A model generated the notes under the pieces. That model was not told the origin of the DNA. It was given only the letters and a program-made list of their open reading frames with translations, and made no database searches. A program made the position numbers and the translations under genes. A stretch of 64,000 nucleotides of DNA from JBEBVQ01 sp037190845 (GTDB taxonomy: Bacteria > Bacteroidota > Bacteroidia > Chitinophagales > Chitinophagaceae): the NCBI GenBank assembly GCA_037190845.1, contig JBBCJI010000001.1, positions 186,001 to 250,000 on the forward strand, written 5' to 3'. Shown here piece after piece: positions 17,586 through 26,700 of this stretch (position 1 is its first letter; each line of letters starts with the position of its first letter).

Positions 17586-17717
17586 TTTGTCTGTTGATAA
17601 CGTTTTAATGAACGCTGCTCTGCTGCCGGATCTTAAGCACAGCGGACCCGGGAGTAGTGATAAAGCGGATTTTTAATTCGCCTGCCCGGGTTCACAGAAC
17701 CCTGATTATTCATGAAT

Positions 17718-17743
17718 CCCTGATTCCCTTCGGAAAATCAGGG
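17718..17743. terminator. Hairpin between convergent uppP and fbp
   Basis: Inverted repeat CCCTGATT (17718-17725) / AATCAGGG (17736-17743) with a 10-nt loop. No T tract follows on either side, so terminator function is only suggested by position. Confidence 0.4.
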
Positions 17744-17788
17744 ACAGCAGAACAGCAGACCTGAAATAACTATCCCCGTTTCCCATAG

Positions 17789-17808
17789 AATTTGTTGCGC
17801 AACAAATT
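17789..17808. terminator. 20-bp perfect palindrome next to the fbp stop
   Basis: AATTTGTTGC followed by its exact reverse complement. It touches the fbp stop codon (17809-17811, minus strand). It could act as a transcription end or a protein-binding site; there is no loop and no long T tract. Confidence 0.45.
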
Positions 17809-18831
17809 TTAACCTGCTACCTGTGCCTGCTGTACAAAAGACAAAGCCTTTTCTACCATCTTGCGGGAGCCTATGAACACCGGGCAGCGTTCGTGGAGTT
17901 CCGATGGCTGAATGTTGAGGATGTTTTCATGACCATTGCTGGCCAGGCCGCCGGCAGCTTCTACCAACAATGCCATGGGGTTGCATTCGTACTGCAAACG
18001 AAGTTTTCCTTTTGCATTGCTTTTATCTGCCGGATACAAAAATATACCGCCTTTGATCAGTGTTCGGTGCATGTCAGCTACCATCGACCCGATATAACGG
18101 TGTGAGTAAGGCCGACCTTCTTCTTTATTGGATTCCATACAGAGATCCAGAAAGGCTTTTATGCCATCGTCATATTTGCAGGTATTGCCCTGGTTGATAG
18201 AATAGATCTTACCCTGCTCCGGACAGCGCATGTTGGGGTGCGACAGGCAAAATTCACCGATAGAAGGTTCCAGTGTAAATCCGTTCACGCCCAGTTTTGT
18301 AGCATACACCATCATCGTGCTGGAGCCGTAAATCACATATCCGGCAGCCATCTGCATATGACCCGGCTGTAAGAAGTCAGCTTCGGTACATGGCTTGCCC
18401 AGCTCGCTTACCCGGCGGTAAATGGAGAATATCGTGCCGATCGGCGCATTAACATCAATATTGGAAGACCCGTCGAGCGGATCAAAAAGCACCACGTATT
18501 TGGAATTAACAGAAAACGGATCATCAAAACAGACAATATTATCATTCTCTTCCGAAGCAATCCCGGCACAATCCGAACTGTTTTTCAGCACGCTGATCAG
18601 CATCTCGTCGGCGTATACGTCCAGTTTCATCTGCTCTTCTCCCTGCACATTGGTAGCGCCGTATTGACCAAGAATATCTACAAGGCCTGCTTTCAGCACC
18701 TGTTTGTTGATCAGTTTGCAAGCCAGTCCGATGTCACGCAACAAGGCAGAGAGTTCACCCGTAGCCTGGGGGAATTTGCGGGTTTCCTGGATGGTAAATT
18801 CGTCAAGAGTGATCAGTTTACGCTGAGTCAT
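17809..18831 (-). CDS. fbp: Class 1 fructose-1,6-bisphosphatase
   Basis: A 340-residue FBPase of the class 1 (animal/plant/E. coli-like) family. It hydrolyses fructose 1,6-bisphosphate to fructose 6-phosphate in gluconeogenesis. Metal and substrate motifs are in place: GIASEEND, VVLFDPLDGSSNIDVNAPIGTIFSIYR (metal-binding Asp, Asp, Glu set), YSHRYIGSMVADMHRTL, and KGKLRLQYECNPMALLVEAAGG. Length is normal. A divergent promoter region is shared with the CorA-like gene: minus-strand TACTTTTG at 18919-18926 gives a leader of about 80 nt. Confidence 0.96.
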   Translation of the reverse strand: MTQRKLITLDEFTIQETRKFPQATGELSALLRDIGLACKLINKQVLKAGLVDILGQYGATNVQGEEQMKLDVYADEMLISVLKNSSDCAGIASEENDNIVCFDDPFSVNSKYVVLFDPLDGSSNIDVNAPIGTIFSIYRRVSELGKPCTEADFLQPGHMQMAAGYVIYGSSTMMVYATKLGVNGFTLEPSIGEFCLSHPNMRCPEQGKIYSINQGNTCKYDDGIKAFLDLCMESNKEEGRPYSHRYIGSMVADMHRTLIKGGIFLYPADKSNAKGKLRLQYECNPMALLVEAAGGLASNGHENILNIQPSELHERCPVFIGSRKMVEKALSFVQQAQVAG

Positions 18832-18918
18832 GATATGCGGTTCGTTTTGAGAGGTTTGCTGCTGATTGGTTAATTTGTTTTATATCAACAAGCTATGAGC
18901 CTGTTTCCTTATTTAACG

Positions 18919-18926
18919 CAAAAGTA
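18919..18926 (-). promoter_or_regulatory. -7 box of the fbp promoter
   Basis: On the minus strand this reads TACTTTTG, a perfect TAnnTTTG. A TTTG lies 17 bp further upstream (plus-strand CAAA at 18944-18947), slightly closer than the usual 19. Confidence 0.6.
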
Positions 18927-18949
18927 ATAAATAACCGCCGAACCAAATG

Positions 18950-18981
18950 TTTCACATTATAGGATATAGCCGCTACCTTTG
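18950..18981 (+). promoter_or_regulatory. Promoter of the CorA-like gene
   Basis: TTTC at 18950-18953 and a perfect -7 box TACCTTTG at 18974-18981, 20 bp apart. Predicted leader to the ATG at 19075 is about 85 nt. It lies back to back with the fbp promoter. Confidence 0.6.
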
Positions 18982-19074
18982 CCCAGTTTTTGCCGTCAGA
19001 CGCTCTGGTAGGGCAGGTACGGCATTTTCGGGGAATGTTTTCTGTAATGATTTTAAACTGTATGTAGCTGTTTT

Positions 19075-20016
19075 ATGGTCCAGTACTACAAAAATATCAA
19101 CCGTCAGACGTTGGAGATTAATCAGGCTGAAGGCGCTAACTGGATCAATGTAACCCCGCCGTTTCAGGAAAATGAAATTGATAATCTCTCTGCATCCCTG
19201 AATATCCCGCGTGACTTTCTGACGGATACACTGGATATTGAAGAACGCGCCCGCTATGAAGCAGAAGACGGAGTGAAACTGATTATCCTTAAGACGCCGG
19301 TGGAAAACCAGTCGCTTAATGAAAGTGATGCGGATTTTGTGACAATTCCTATATCCATCATCATCACTGAACGCAGCCAGGTAGTAACGGTCAATTCTTT
19401 TGAGAATGTGGCTATCCGCCGTTTTCTGAACACTTTCGCAAAGCGCCACCCGGAACGGCCGAATATGATGGTACTGAAGATCTTTGAAAAAGTGGTGATG
19501 GATTTTATGGAGGTGCTGAAGGAGATCAATCACCGGCGTAATATACTGGAGCAAAAGTTGTACGACGCTAACCGGAATGAAGAATTATTATACCTGATGC
19601 GCATCCAGAAGAGCCTGGTTTACTTTGTAACGGCGCTCCGCTCCAATGAACTGCTGCTGATGAAGATGGAGCGCACCAATTTCCTGAATTGTGATGAGGA
19701 AGAACGGGAGGCGCTTTCGGATCTGATCATTGAGTTTTCCCAGGCGCTTGAAATGGCGGATACTTATACCAACATCCTCAGCTCCACCATGGATGCATTT
19801 GCCAGTATTATCAATAATAATATGAATCTGGTGATGAAGCGTCTTACCAGTATTACCATATTGATATCACTACCTACGTTGATTGCCAGTTTTTTCGGGA
19901 TGAATGTCGCGGTCCCTTTTGAGCATGAAATGCGGGGATTTTTTTTCGCAATCGTACTGTCGTTATGTACCGGCGTTTTTACTGCCTTGTATTTTAATAA
20001 GAAACGGTGGTTTTGA
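19075..20016 (+). CDS. CorA-family divalent cation transporter
   Basis: A 313-residue Mg2+/Co2+ (or Zn2+/Ni2+) channel of the CorA superfamily. The long cytosolic N-terminal domain begins with WINVTPPFQENEIDNLS and has the helical 'willow' region (LKEINHRRNILEQKLYDANRNEELLYLMRIQKSLVYF). Two C-terminal membrane helices flank the signature GMN at 275-277 (FFGMNVAVPFEHE); the protein ends with KKRWF. The glutamate-rich loop after GMN is as expected. Which ion is moved cannot be told from sequence. It is transcribed alone from its own promoter, divergent from fbp. Confidence 0.92.
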   Translation: MVQYYKNINRQTLEINQAEGANWINVTPPFQENEIDNLSASLNIPRDFLTDTLDIEERARYEAEDGVKLIILKTPVENQSLNESDADFVTIPISIIITERSQVVTVNSFENVAIRRFLNTFAKRHPERPNMMVLKIFEKVVMDFMEVLKEINHRRNILEQKLYDANRNEELLYLMRIQKSLVYFVTALRSNELLLMKMERTNFLNCDEEEREALSDLIIEFSQALEMADTYTNILSSTMDAFASIINNNMNLVMKRLTSITILISLPTLIASFFGMNVAVPFEHEMRGFFFAIVLSLCTGVFTALYFNKKRWF

Positions 20017-20098
20017 CAATTGTGTGCTTTTGAATTCACTACAAATTTTAAATTAACACCCTTTAGCGTAATAAGATAGCTAACGGATTTTCCGGAAT

Positions 20099-20106
20099 TA
20101 TTTTTG
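20099..20106 (+). promoter_or_regulatory. -7 box before the small beta-barrel gene
   Basis: TATTTTTG matches TAnnTTTG; it ends 30 nt before the ATG at 20137. No clear -33 TTG at the right distance. Confidence 0.5.
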
Positions 20107-20136
20107 CTGTGCATGATTATGTTAAAAACACATGCT

Positions 20137-20757
20137 ATGAAAAAAGTAATTCTGTCTTTGGCCTGTCTTGGCCTTTTTGCAGCAGGAAGTACATCTGATG
20201 TACAAGCCCAGGTAGACAAATCATTCTACAAAACCCCATACAAAAGCCGTAACATAGGTTCGTATGACAAGTCTACCAGTATTTTCAGTATCGGATATGG
20301 TTTTCCTAATTTGTCCGGAACAGGATGGGCCGGATGGGGCTTAAGCCGATTCGGTATCGGTCCGGCTTATTTGAAATATGAGCATGGAATCAAAGACGAG
20401 ATCGGTATCGGTGGTTATGTAGCTGGCGCCACATCACGGGTTAAATATGGCGGAAATAATCAGTACATTGATCGTATGACGGCGTTAAGTTTTGGAGTAC
20501 TTGGTTATTATCATTTCAATAAACTGATCCCGGTGAAAAACCTGGATGTATATGCAGGTATTGGTATCGGGCTCCGTCATTTGTCGTACACATACGATGC
20601 CGCCGGGTCATGGCGTAATGACTATACTGATGTGAATGTCTTGCCGTTGGTTAAAGTTGGCGCACGCTACTACTTTACCAAAGCCTTCGGTGTGTATGCT
20701 GAAAGCGGTTATGATAATATGAGTAGCGGTAATATCGGTATCTCATTCCGGTTTTAG
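20137..20757 (+). CDS. Small outer-membrane beta-barrel protein
   Basis: A 206-residue exported protein, probably an 8-stranded outer-membrane barrel. The signal peptide starts at the ATG at 20137 (MKKVILSLACLGLFAAG, cleaved near VQAQ); an in-frame ATG at 20104 only adds 11 residues and lies on the promoter. The mature part alternates hydrophobic and polar residues with Gly/Tyr-rich strands (FSIGYGFPN, EIGIGGYVAG, LDVYAGIGIGLRHLSY, LPLVKVGARYYFTKAFGVYAESGYD) and ends with a C-terminal aromatic, NIGISFRF, typical of barrels. Function unknown. Confidence 0.82.
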   Translation: MKKVILSLACLGLFAAGSTSDVQAQVDKSFYKTPYKSRNIGSYDKSTSIFSIGYGFPNLSGTGWAGWGLSRFGIGPAYLKYEHGIKDEIGIGGYVAGATSRVKYGGNNQYIDRMTALSFGVLGYYHFNKLIPVKNLDVYAGIGIGLRHLSYTYDAAGSWRNDYTDVNVLPLVKVGARYYFTKAFGVYAESGYDNMSSGNIGISFRF

Positions 20758-20783
20758 TAGCATACTGATACGGACAATATTTT

Positions 20784-20826
20784 ATCCCGGGTAATAATGG
20801 ATGTATTATCCGGGATGTTTTATTTT
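20784..20826 (+). terminator. Terminator after the beta-barrel gene
   Basis: Stem of 13 positions, ATCCCGGGTAATA (20784-20796) against TATTATCCGGGAT (20804-20816), one G-U pair, 7-nt loop, then a T-rich tract. Confidence 0.85.
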
Positions 20827-20937
20827 TGTTCCTTGGAAGCTATCTGACTATTCTTTCGGATCACAATGTGTATCAGTAGGAATATCCGTTTTGCCAAAGT
20901 GCAGTGTTGTGGTATAGTATGATAGTTATTTGCTGCT

Positions 20938-21214
20938 CTTTCAGGGCGATGTTGGAGCGTTGCTTGTGTTGTACCCAACGCAGCGCGTTGGATTGGGTAT
21001 ATGTTGCCCCTGTGGGGCGATGTTGTAATAACGCTCCCAAAGAATGGAGTCTTTAATACCTATAATCCGGCGCATTGCGTCTGTGTGGGACCGGAATGAA
21101 GATTCCTGCGCATGTTTACCGGAAAAAACTCAAAGGCTGAAAGCCTGTGATACATTTAGCCTGGGGCATCGCTCCGGGCCGCAGACAAACCCAATCTCCC
21201 CTGCGCCCTGAAAG
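20938..21214. repeat. 277-bp non-coding element bounded by 11-bp inverted repeats
   Basis: CTTTCAGGGCG at 20938-20948 and its exact reverse complement at 21204-21214. Inside are several short hairpins (CCAACGC/GCGTTGG, CCCC TGT GGGG) and no reading frame of note. The rest of the 529-bp gap (20758-21286) holds a terminator and nothing else recognisable. It resembles tracts of short palindromes often seen in FCB/PVC genomes. It may be a decayed or non-autonomous element. Confidence 0.5.
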
Positions 21215-21286
21215 GGCAATATAATAAACAACAGTTGCAGGAACGGGTCAGAGAAGGTTGTCTGTGATCATTTTTTAGTTTTTTTT

Positions 21287-21712
21287 ATGACGACGAAACG
21301 TTTTAATATCCGGATATATGGATTATGGGTTGAGCAGGGGCGGGTATGGGTAAATGAGGAACGAATATATGATCGTCATATTTTGAAATTTCCCGGTGGC
21401 GGACTGGAATATGGGGAAGGAACTATTGATTGCTTAAAACGGGAATGGATGGAAGAATTTGGTGTTGCAATAGAAGTCCTCGGACATTTTTATACAACAG
21501 ATTTTTTTCAGCCTTCCTTTTTTGATGATAGCCAGGTGGTCAGTATTTATTATCTGGTAAAGCCGCTGGATTCGTTGAGTGTTCTTGTCAATAAACTCCC
21601 ACAAGATCGGGGGCGCTGGCTTGATATAGCTGATATAGACCAGGATACATTTCCGCTGCCTATTGACGCACACGTAGGGGATATGCTTCAATTAGTAGCA
21701 AGTCGTGAGTAG
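21287..21712 (+). CDS. Nudix hydrolase
   Basis: A 141-residue Nudix enzyme. The Nudix box GX5EX7REUXEEXGU is complete at residues 38-60 (G38, E44, R52-E53, E56-E57, G59), so the Mg-binding helix is intact. The family hydrolyses nucleoside diphosphates linked to another group, such as dNTPs, ADP-ribose or NADH. The substrate cannot be inferred here; the preceding Tyr/Trp-rich strands differ from MutT. The gene stands alone between an element-rich spacer and a convergent ligase gene. It starts at ATG 21287 after a TTTTTTAT tract with no clear -7 box. Confidence 0.9.
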   Translation: MTTKRFNIRIYGLWVEQGRVWVNEERIYDRHILKFPGGGLEYGEGTIDCLKREWMEEFGVAIEVLGHFYTTDFFQPSFFDDSQVVSIYYLVKPLDSLSVLVNKLPQDRGRWLDIADIDQDTFPLPIDAHVGDMLQLVASRE

Positions 21713-21778
21713 CAGGTAACAAGATGTTTTAAATTAATTATTAATCGCCACTTATTACTTGTTACTTCCGACTTGCTA

Positions 21779-23077
21779 CTAATTAAAACGGTTGTCCATA
21801 AACCGTACCTGCTTGCGGCTGGCGGGTGGAAATTGCATTCGTTGCATTTCTGCGCCGGAATGAAAATGCAGCAAGGGGACTACACGTAGTCGCGCCTGTA
21901 ACACCGGTTTTATATGACGCTCACAATCATCTACCGGCACTTCGGAATGGATATGTAGTTTCAGTTCGTCTGTGCCGAGCTCGCCGGTAAATACTTCCAC
22001 CACGTATTCTTTAACCAAAGAAATATTATTGAGTATATCGAAAATAGCAGGTGGATAAAGGGTTGTTCCCTTGTATTTGATCATTTGCTGTTTTCTGCCC
22101 AGCACAGGACTGAGCCGGCGGGAATGCCTGCCGCAGGAGCAGGGCTCGTCATATATAGCGCAAATGTCGCCTGTCCGGTAGCGTAGCAGGGGCATGCCTG
22201 TTACGCCCAGCGTTGTGATCGTCACCTCTCCATATTCACCGGTTTGTACCGGGTTGCCGTGCTCATCGAGTATTTCGGTGATGATCAGATCCGGTTGCTC
22301 ATGCCCGCCGGCGCCGGCAACGCATTCGGTAAAGGCTGTCTGCATTTCGGTAGAGGCATAGGTGCTGTATAACTGTACCGGCCATTGATCATATATTTTT
22401 CCGCCCAGGGTATTCAGCGTAAAATCTGCATGTCTCAGGCTTTCACCTATACATACGGCTTTGGTAACGGGTGTTGCCCGGAGGTCAATATTGTTTTCTG
22501 CTGCAAATTCGATCATCTTCAGCATGAAGGACGGTACGGTTACCAGCGTAGTAGACTGCAGGCGGCGTATGGTATCCCATTGCATCGCGGGCAGACCGGG
22601 CCCGGTGCGTACCAATGAAGCACCGAGCTCCCGGATGCCTGTATAGTAGGCCATGCCGGCCATAAACTGGCGATCGAGCGTGAGCATGAGTTGATACAGA
22701 TCCTGTGGACTCCCGCCAGCCGTGTGAAAGGACTGGCGCTCGTTGTATGAGAGACGCCGGAGATCATTTTCCGTCAGTGCAATGGTGACCGGTTTCCCCA
22801 TTGTACCGGAGGTGGCTGTATATTCTTTTATTTCCTCTTTTCCTGTACACCGGAAATCCAGGTTATGCTCCTGCATATCTGTTTTTCCGGTGGTCGGCAG
22901 CAGATACAGATCCTCTATGGATTTTATTTTTTGAATATCAATTTTATATGCGGCAAGCAGTTGTTTGTAAAAAGGGGAATGCTGCGCTATATATGCAAGA
23001 AGGTGCTGTAAAGCATTTGACTGATGTGCTTTTTGTTCTGTCAAAGGCGCAAATGCCAGTTCCGGATAGGATTTCAA
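21779..23077 (-). CDS. Phenylacetate-CoA ligase-like (PaaK/CapK) adenylate-forming enzyme
   Basis: A 432-residue ANL-superfamily enzyme that would activate a carboxylic acid with ATP. The PaaK-like start LTEQKAHQSNALQHLLAYIAQ, the AMP-binding loop TSGTMGKPV, LYSTYASTEM, GEVTITTL, RYRTGDI and CSCGR (Zn-like Cys pair) are visible. I place the start at TTG 23077 because a perfect -7 box lies 27 nt upstream and the resulting length is that of the family. The frame stays open to 23353, but that extension reads straight through the palindromic repeat at 23269-23348 and matches nothing in the family; ATG 23188 is another option. It might act on fatty or aryl acids. It is isolated, with no CoA-pathway genes nearby. 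Confidence 0.82.
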   Translation of the reverse strand: MKSYPELAFAPLTEQKAHQSNALQHLLAYIAQHSPFYKQLLAAYKIDIQKIKSIEDLYLLPTTGKTDMQEHNLDFRCTGKEEIKEYTATSGTMGKPVTIALTENDLRRLSYNERQSFHTAGGSPQDLYQLMLTLDRQFMAGMAYYTGIRELGASLVRTGPGLPAMQWDTIRRLQSTTLVTVPSFMLKMIEFAAENNIDLRATPVTKAVCIGESLRHADFTLNTLGGKIYDQWPVQLYSTYASTEMQTAFTECVAGAGGHEQPDLIITEILDEHGNPVQTGEYGEVTITTLGVTGMPLLRYRTGDICAIYDEPCSCGRHSRRLSPVLGRKQQMIKYKGTTLYPPAIFDILNNISLVKEYVVEVFTGELGTDELKLHIHSEVPVDDCERHIKPVLQARLRVVPLLHFHSGAEMQRMQFPPASRKQVRFMDNRFN

Positions 23078-23103
23078 GAAGGGATCGTTTGCTGTTAGAA
23101 GCA

Positions 23104-23111
23104 CAAAGTTA
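23104..23111 (-). promoter_or_regulatory. -7 box of the PaaK-like gene
   Basis: Minus strand TAACTTTG, perfect TAnnTTTG, inside the apparent N-terminal extension of the open frame. It supports a start downstream of it. Confidence 0.5.
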
Positions 23112-23724
23112 AGGTAATGTCCCAGATAAAGGTGGTAGTGGCATTGCCTGAATAAAAACCCATGTACAACAGTTTTGTACCCTTTCATATGTTCATAATA
23201 AACAGGGGGATTACTTTTAGCAGCAAGACAAACCATGTAATAACAACGATCGTATGTAAAGGGTACTGTGTCATGCTGACGAAGGAAGGATCCCACAAAA
23301 CACGGGGAAGCACTCATTACATGGGATGCTTCCTTCGTCAGCATGACAAACATCCCTTACCGAAGATCAGATATACGCTCCAGCTAATACATCAAATGGT
23401 AAGTATTACATGTGCACCGGACAACAGTGATTGTTTACCTACTTTGACAGATGGTATTTAAAAATTGCACTTGTGGTACACGGTAGGTTTGTTATCGGGG
23501 ATTATCCTTCTGTTATGGTTGTATCTTGATCGTAGTAAAATTAAAATTGGCCATTTCATATAATATACCGTTTTATTTTTTATATTTGACATGTGTTTTC
23601 CCGGCTGAATATTTTTTCCTGAAGTTTACATATATAGATCGCACAGAAAGACCGGAAATGATTGAAGAGGTGACCTGGAGTTTAATGTTTGTATTATATC
23701 AGCACAATGAGCTAATATGTAATC
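23112..23724. other. Intergenic region between divergent genes
   Basis: About 600 bp that hold the palindromic repeat 23269-23348 and an AT-rich stretch before the gene at 23725. No convincing gene is seen; a 95-codon frame at 23526-23813 overlaps the large adhesin gene in another frame and has no protein-like features. Confidence 0.6.
23269..23348. repeat. GTCAT...ATGAC palindromic repeat, copy 2
   Basis: An 80-bp hairpin with 27-bp arms (23269-23295 and 23322-23348) that match at 26 of 27 positions. It begins with GTCAT (23270) and ends ATGAC (23347), as do three other elements in the window. Confidence 0.8.
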
Positions 23725-26700
23725 ATGAACAGGTTCGTTCCATCTTTTTTACTGCTATGTTGCCTGTTTTTCTACAGCCGGGTGCTGTACGCTACACATG
23801 CGGCTGGTGGTGAACTGCTCTATGAATTAATCTCCGGCGCCACAGATACGTATCGGTTTACGTTTAAATTTTACAGGGATTGTGGTCCGGGCAGCGTAAA
23901 TGCGCCGGATTCGGTACGGATGTGTTATGTCAATCAATGTGGTGCGCAGGCTCAGTGGATCATGCTGCGTAAAGTTCAGGGCGCATTGCCCGACGGACGG
24001 CCGAATGGCACACCGGTGGGGACAGGCTGTATTGCATTTCCTACTACCTGTGCAGGTGGTACGCTGCCGGGATACCAGGAGTGGTGGTATACGGCAGACC
24101 TTACCCTGACGCAGGCCTGTGATAACTGGAGGTTCTGGATATCTATCGCAGCCAGAAATCATGCGATCTCCAATTTATCCAATCCGGGCAACCAGAATAT
24201 ATACATTGAGGCCATGTTCAATAATACGGTCTCTCCGCAAAACAGCTCCCCCTCTTTTACCAACGCCCCCATACCTTATTGTTGTATCAATAACTTATTT
24301 ACCTATAATAACGGCGCTGTTGACGCTGATGGCGATTCGCTTGTTTTTGAATCTGTAAGGCCCCGTTCCGGTTCGCAGAATAACCAGAATTGTAACGCTT
24401 TACCGGTGGAGATTCCATATACAAACGCTGCGTACAATCCGCTGGACAATCCATTTGCAACCAGCAATAGCTTTACGCTCGATCCTTCCACCGGCGCCCT
24501 GTCCTTTATTCCCTCCATTCAGCAGGTTGTGGTGATCACTGTAAAGGTAAACGAGTACCGTAACGGGCAATTGATCGGGTATGTGATCCGTGATATTCAG
24601 ATTGTGGTGATCCCATGCAATACAGCGCTGACCTCACTTTCAATTGATACCGGATCTGTAAGCGGAGGTGTTTTCAGGAATGATCTGTTTCATGTGATGA
24701 GCTGTGCCGGTAAGGAGCTGCGCTTTTGTTTTGATATTAAGTCCCTCAGCGCAGTGGCAGAGCTGGTACCTTCGGATAATCATGATCTTGCTTTGCCCGG
24801 CTCGACGTTAACTTATACGAATGTGTATACCGACTCCATAAGAGGTTGTGTCGTCTGGCCGACCACCCCGGCACACGCCGGCCTGCATACATTGACCGTG
24901 AGTGTGAAAGATTCCGGCTGCCTTCCTCCCGGCTTCATCATACCGGTCACTTATACCATACCGGTTATGATCACGCCTTATCATCCGGTTTTCGATACCA
25001 TCAGCCATGCCATTTGTGCTGGCTCATCCTACCTGGGTTATGCTGCAGCCGGTACTTATGTGGATACGCTGATGAGCAGCTCTGGCTGCGATAGCATCCG
25101 CACACTGGAATTATCTGTCAATCCCGTGTTTGATCATGCCCGTGCCGATACCGCCTGCTCAGGCAGGTTGCCTTATCGGTTTGGGGGGCAGCTTCTTACC
25201 GCTCCGGGTATTTTTACAGAAATGTTTCAATCCGTTACAGGATGCGATAGTGCAGTGACCCTTGCGTTTGCGGTTGTTCATCCTACAGATACTGTGATCA
25301 GTGCACAGATATGCCGGGGGGCGTTTTATGAGGGCTATAGTGTCCCTGGTGTATACCAGGATATATTTATAAATACGGTTGGATGTGATAGCACGCGTAC
25401 GATCAACCTTTCATTTTATCCTTATGCAGATACGGTGATCCACCATGATATCTGCCACGATGAATCTTTTCTGGGATATAATTTACCGGGTATATATCAG
25501 GATACTTTTCCGAATGCCTTATATGGTTGCGATAGTATCCGGACCATCCATCTCACCGTTCATCCTGTGGAGACGGAAACGCTGAGCCGTACGATCTGCC
25601 CCGGTGATGCTTTCCTGGGTTATACGCAGACGGGGACATACACAGATACGATCATGAGTGCAGCCGGATGTGACAGTATCCGGATCCTGCACCTTAATGT
25701 AAGTCCCGTATTGTATCAGACAGTAGATACTGCGCTGTGTGACGGTGTGCTCTATGGCGGTTATGGTGTTTCGGGTACTTATACAGATACATTCGTTTCT
25801 TCCTTTCTGTGTGACAGCATTCGTACCCTGCATCTTGTGGTGCATCGGTTGAAAGATACTGTGATCCGGATGGAAGTCTGCAGCGGTGAAACCTTCCTTG
25901 GTTATTCTGCTTCCGGTAATTATGCAGATGTATTTACATCCTACTCAGGATGCGACAGCACACGGTATCTGGAGCTTAAGGTGCACCCCTTTTATTATAC
26001 AGATACATTGGTGTATATCTGCGAAGGCGATGCTTACCACGTTGGCGGCGCCCTGCAACATCAGGCAGGTACTTACCGTGATTCTTTTCTGACGGTAAAT
26101 GGATGCGATTCTGTGATCTCTACGGAACTGAGACGTACGCCCCGGTTGTTTCCCGATCTTGGCCCCGATCGTGAAATATGTGCGGATGAAGCGCTTGCGC
26201 TGTTTCCCGGTACATATAGACATTACCTCTGGAACACAGGGGAAACTGCTGCCCGGATTTATGTAAACACCACCGGCAGATACCTGGTGACGGTTTATGA
26301 TTTTGAGGGATGCGCGGCCACAGACACTATTGAAATATATGTGCACGAACTGCCGGAAGTCCGCATACAATATGGGGAAGGCGACGTCTGTATTAGCGAT
26401 ACACTGCACCTGTCTGCAGCGGGTAATTTGCTTTTCCGCTGGTATCAGGATGGCGAAATGGCGGGGACTGACAATCGTTACAGCGTTATACCGCAGGAGG
26501 ACAGGAGTGCAATCCAGATCGCACTGGAAGGAACGGATGCAATGGGTTGTTCTGCCCGTGATTCTATGTCGTTTTACCCCGTCAGTTGTTGCGGAACGAT
26601 GTACGTGCCCAATGCCTTTACGCCGGATGGCGACGGGCTGAATGACCAATTCCGGGTAATGACAACTGCATTTTTTAAGGAGTTTCAGTTGGTGATTATG

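Noticed and set aside
23078..23353. N-terminal extension of the PaaK-like protein
   Set aside because: It is the translation of the palindromic repeat 23269-23348 plus promoter region, does not resemble the family, and crosses a perfect -7 box at 23104-23111.
23526..23813. 95-codon frame overlapping the start of the large adhesin gene
   Set aside because: Overlaps the signal-peptide coding region of 23725-26871 in another frame and has no family features.
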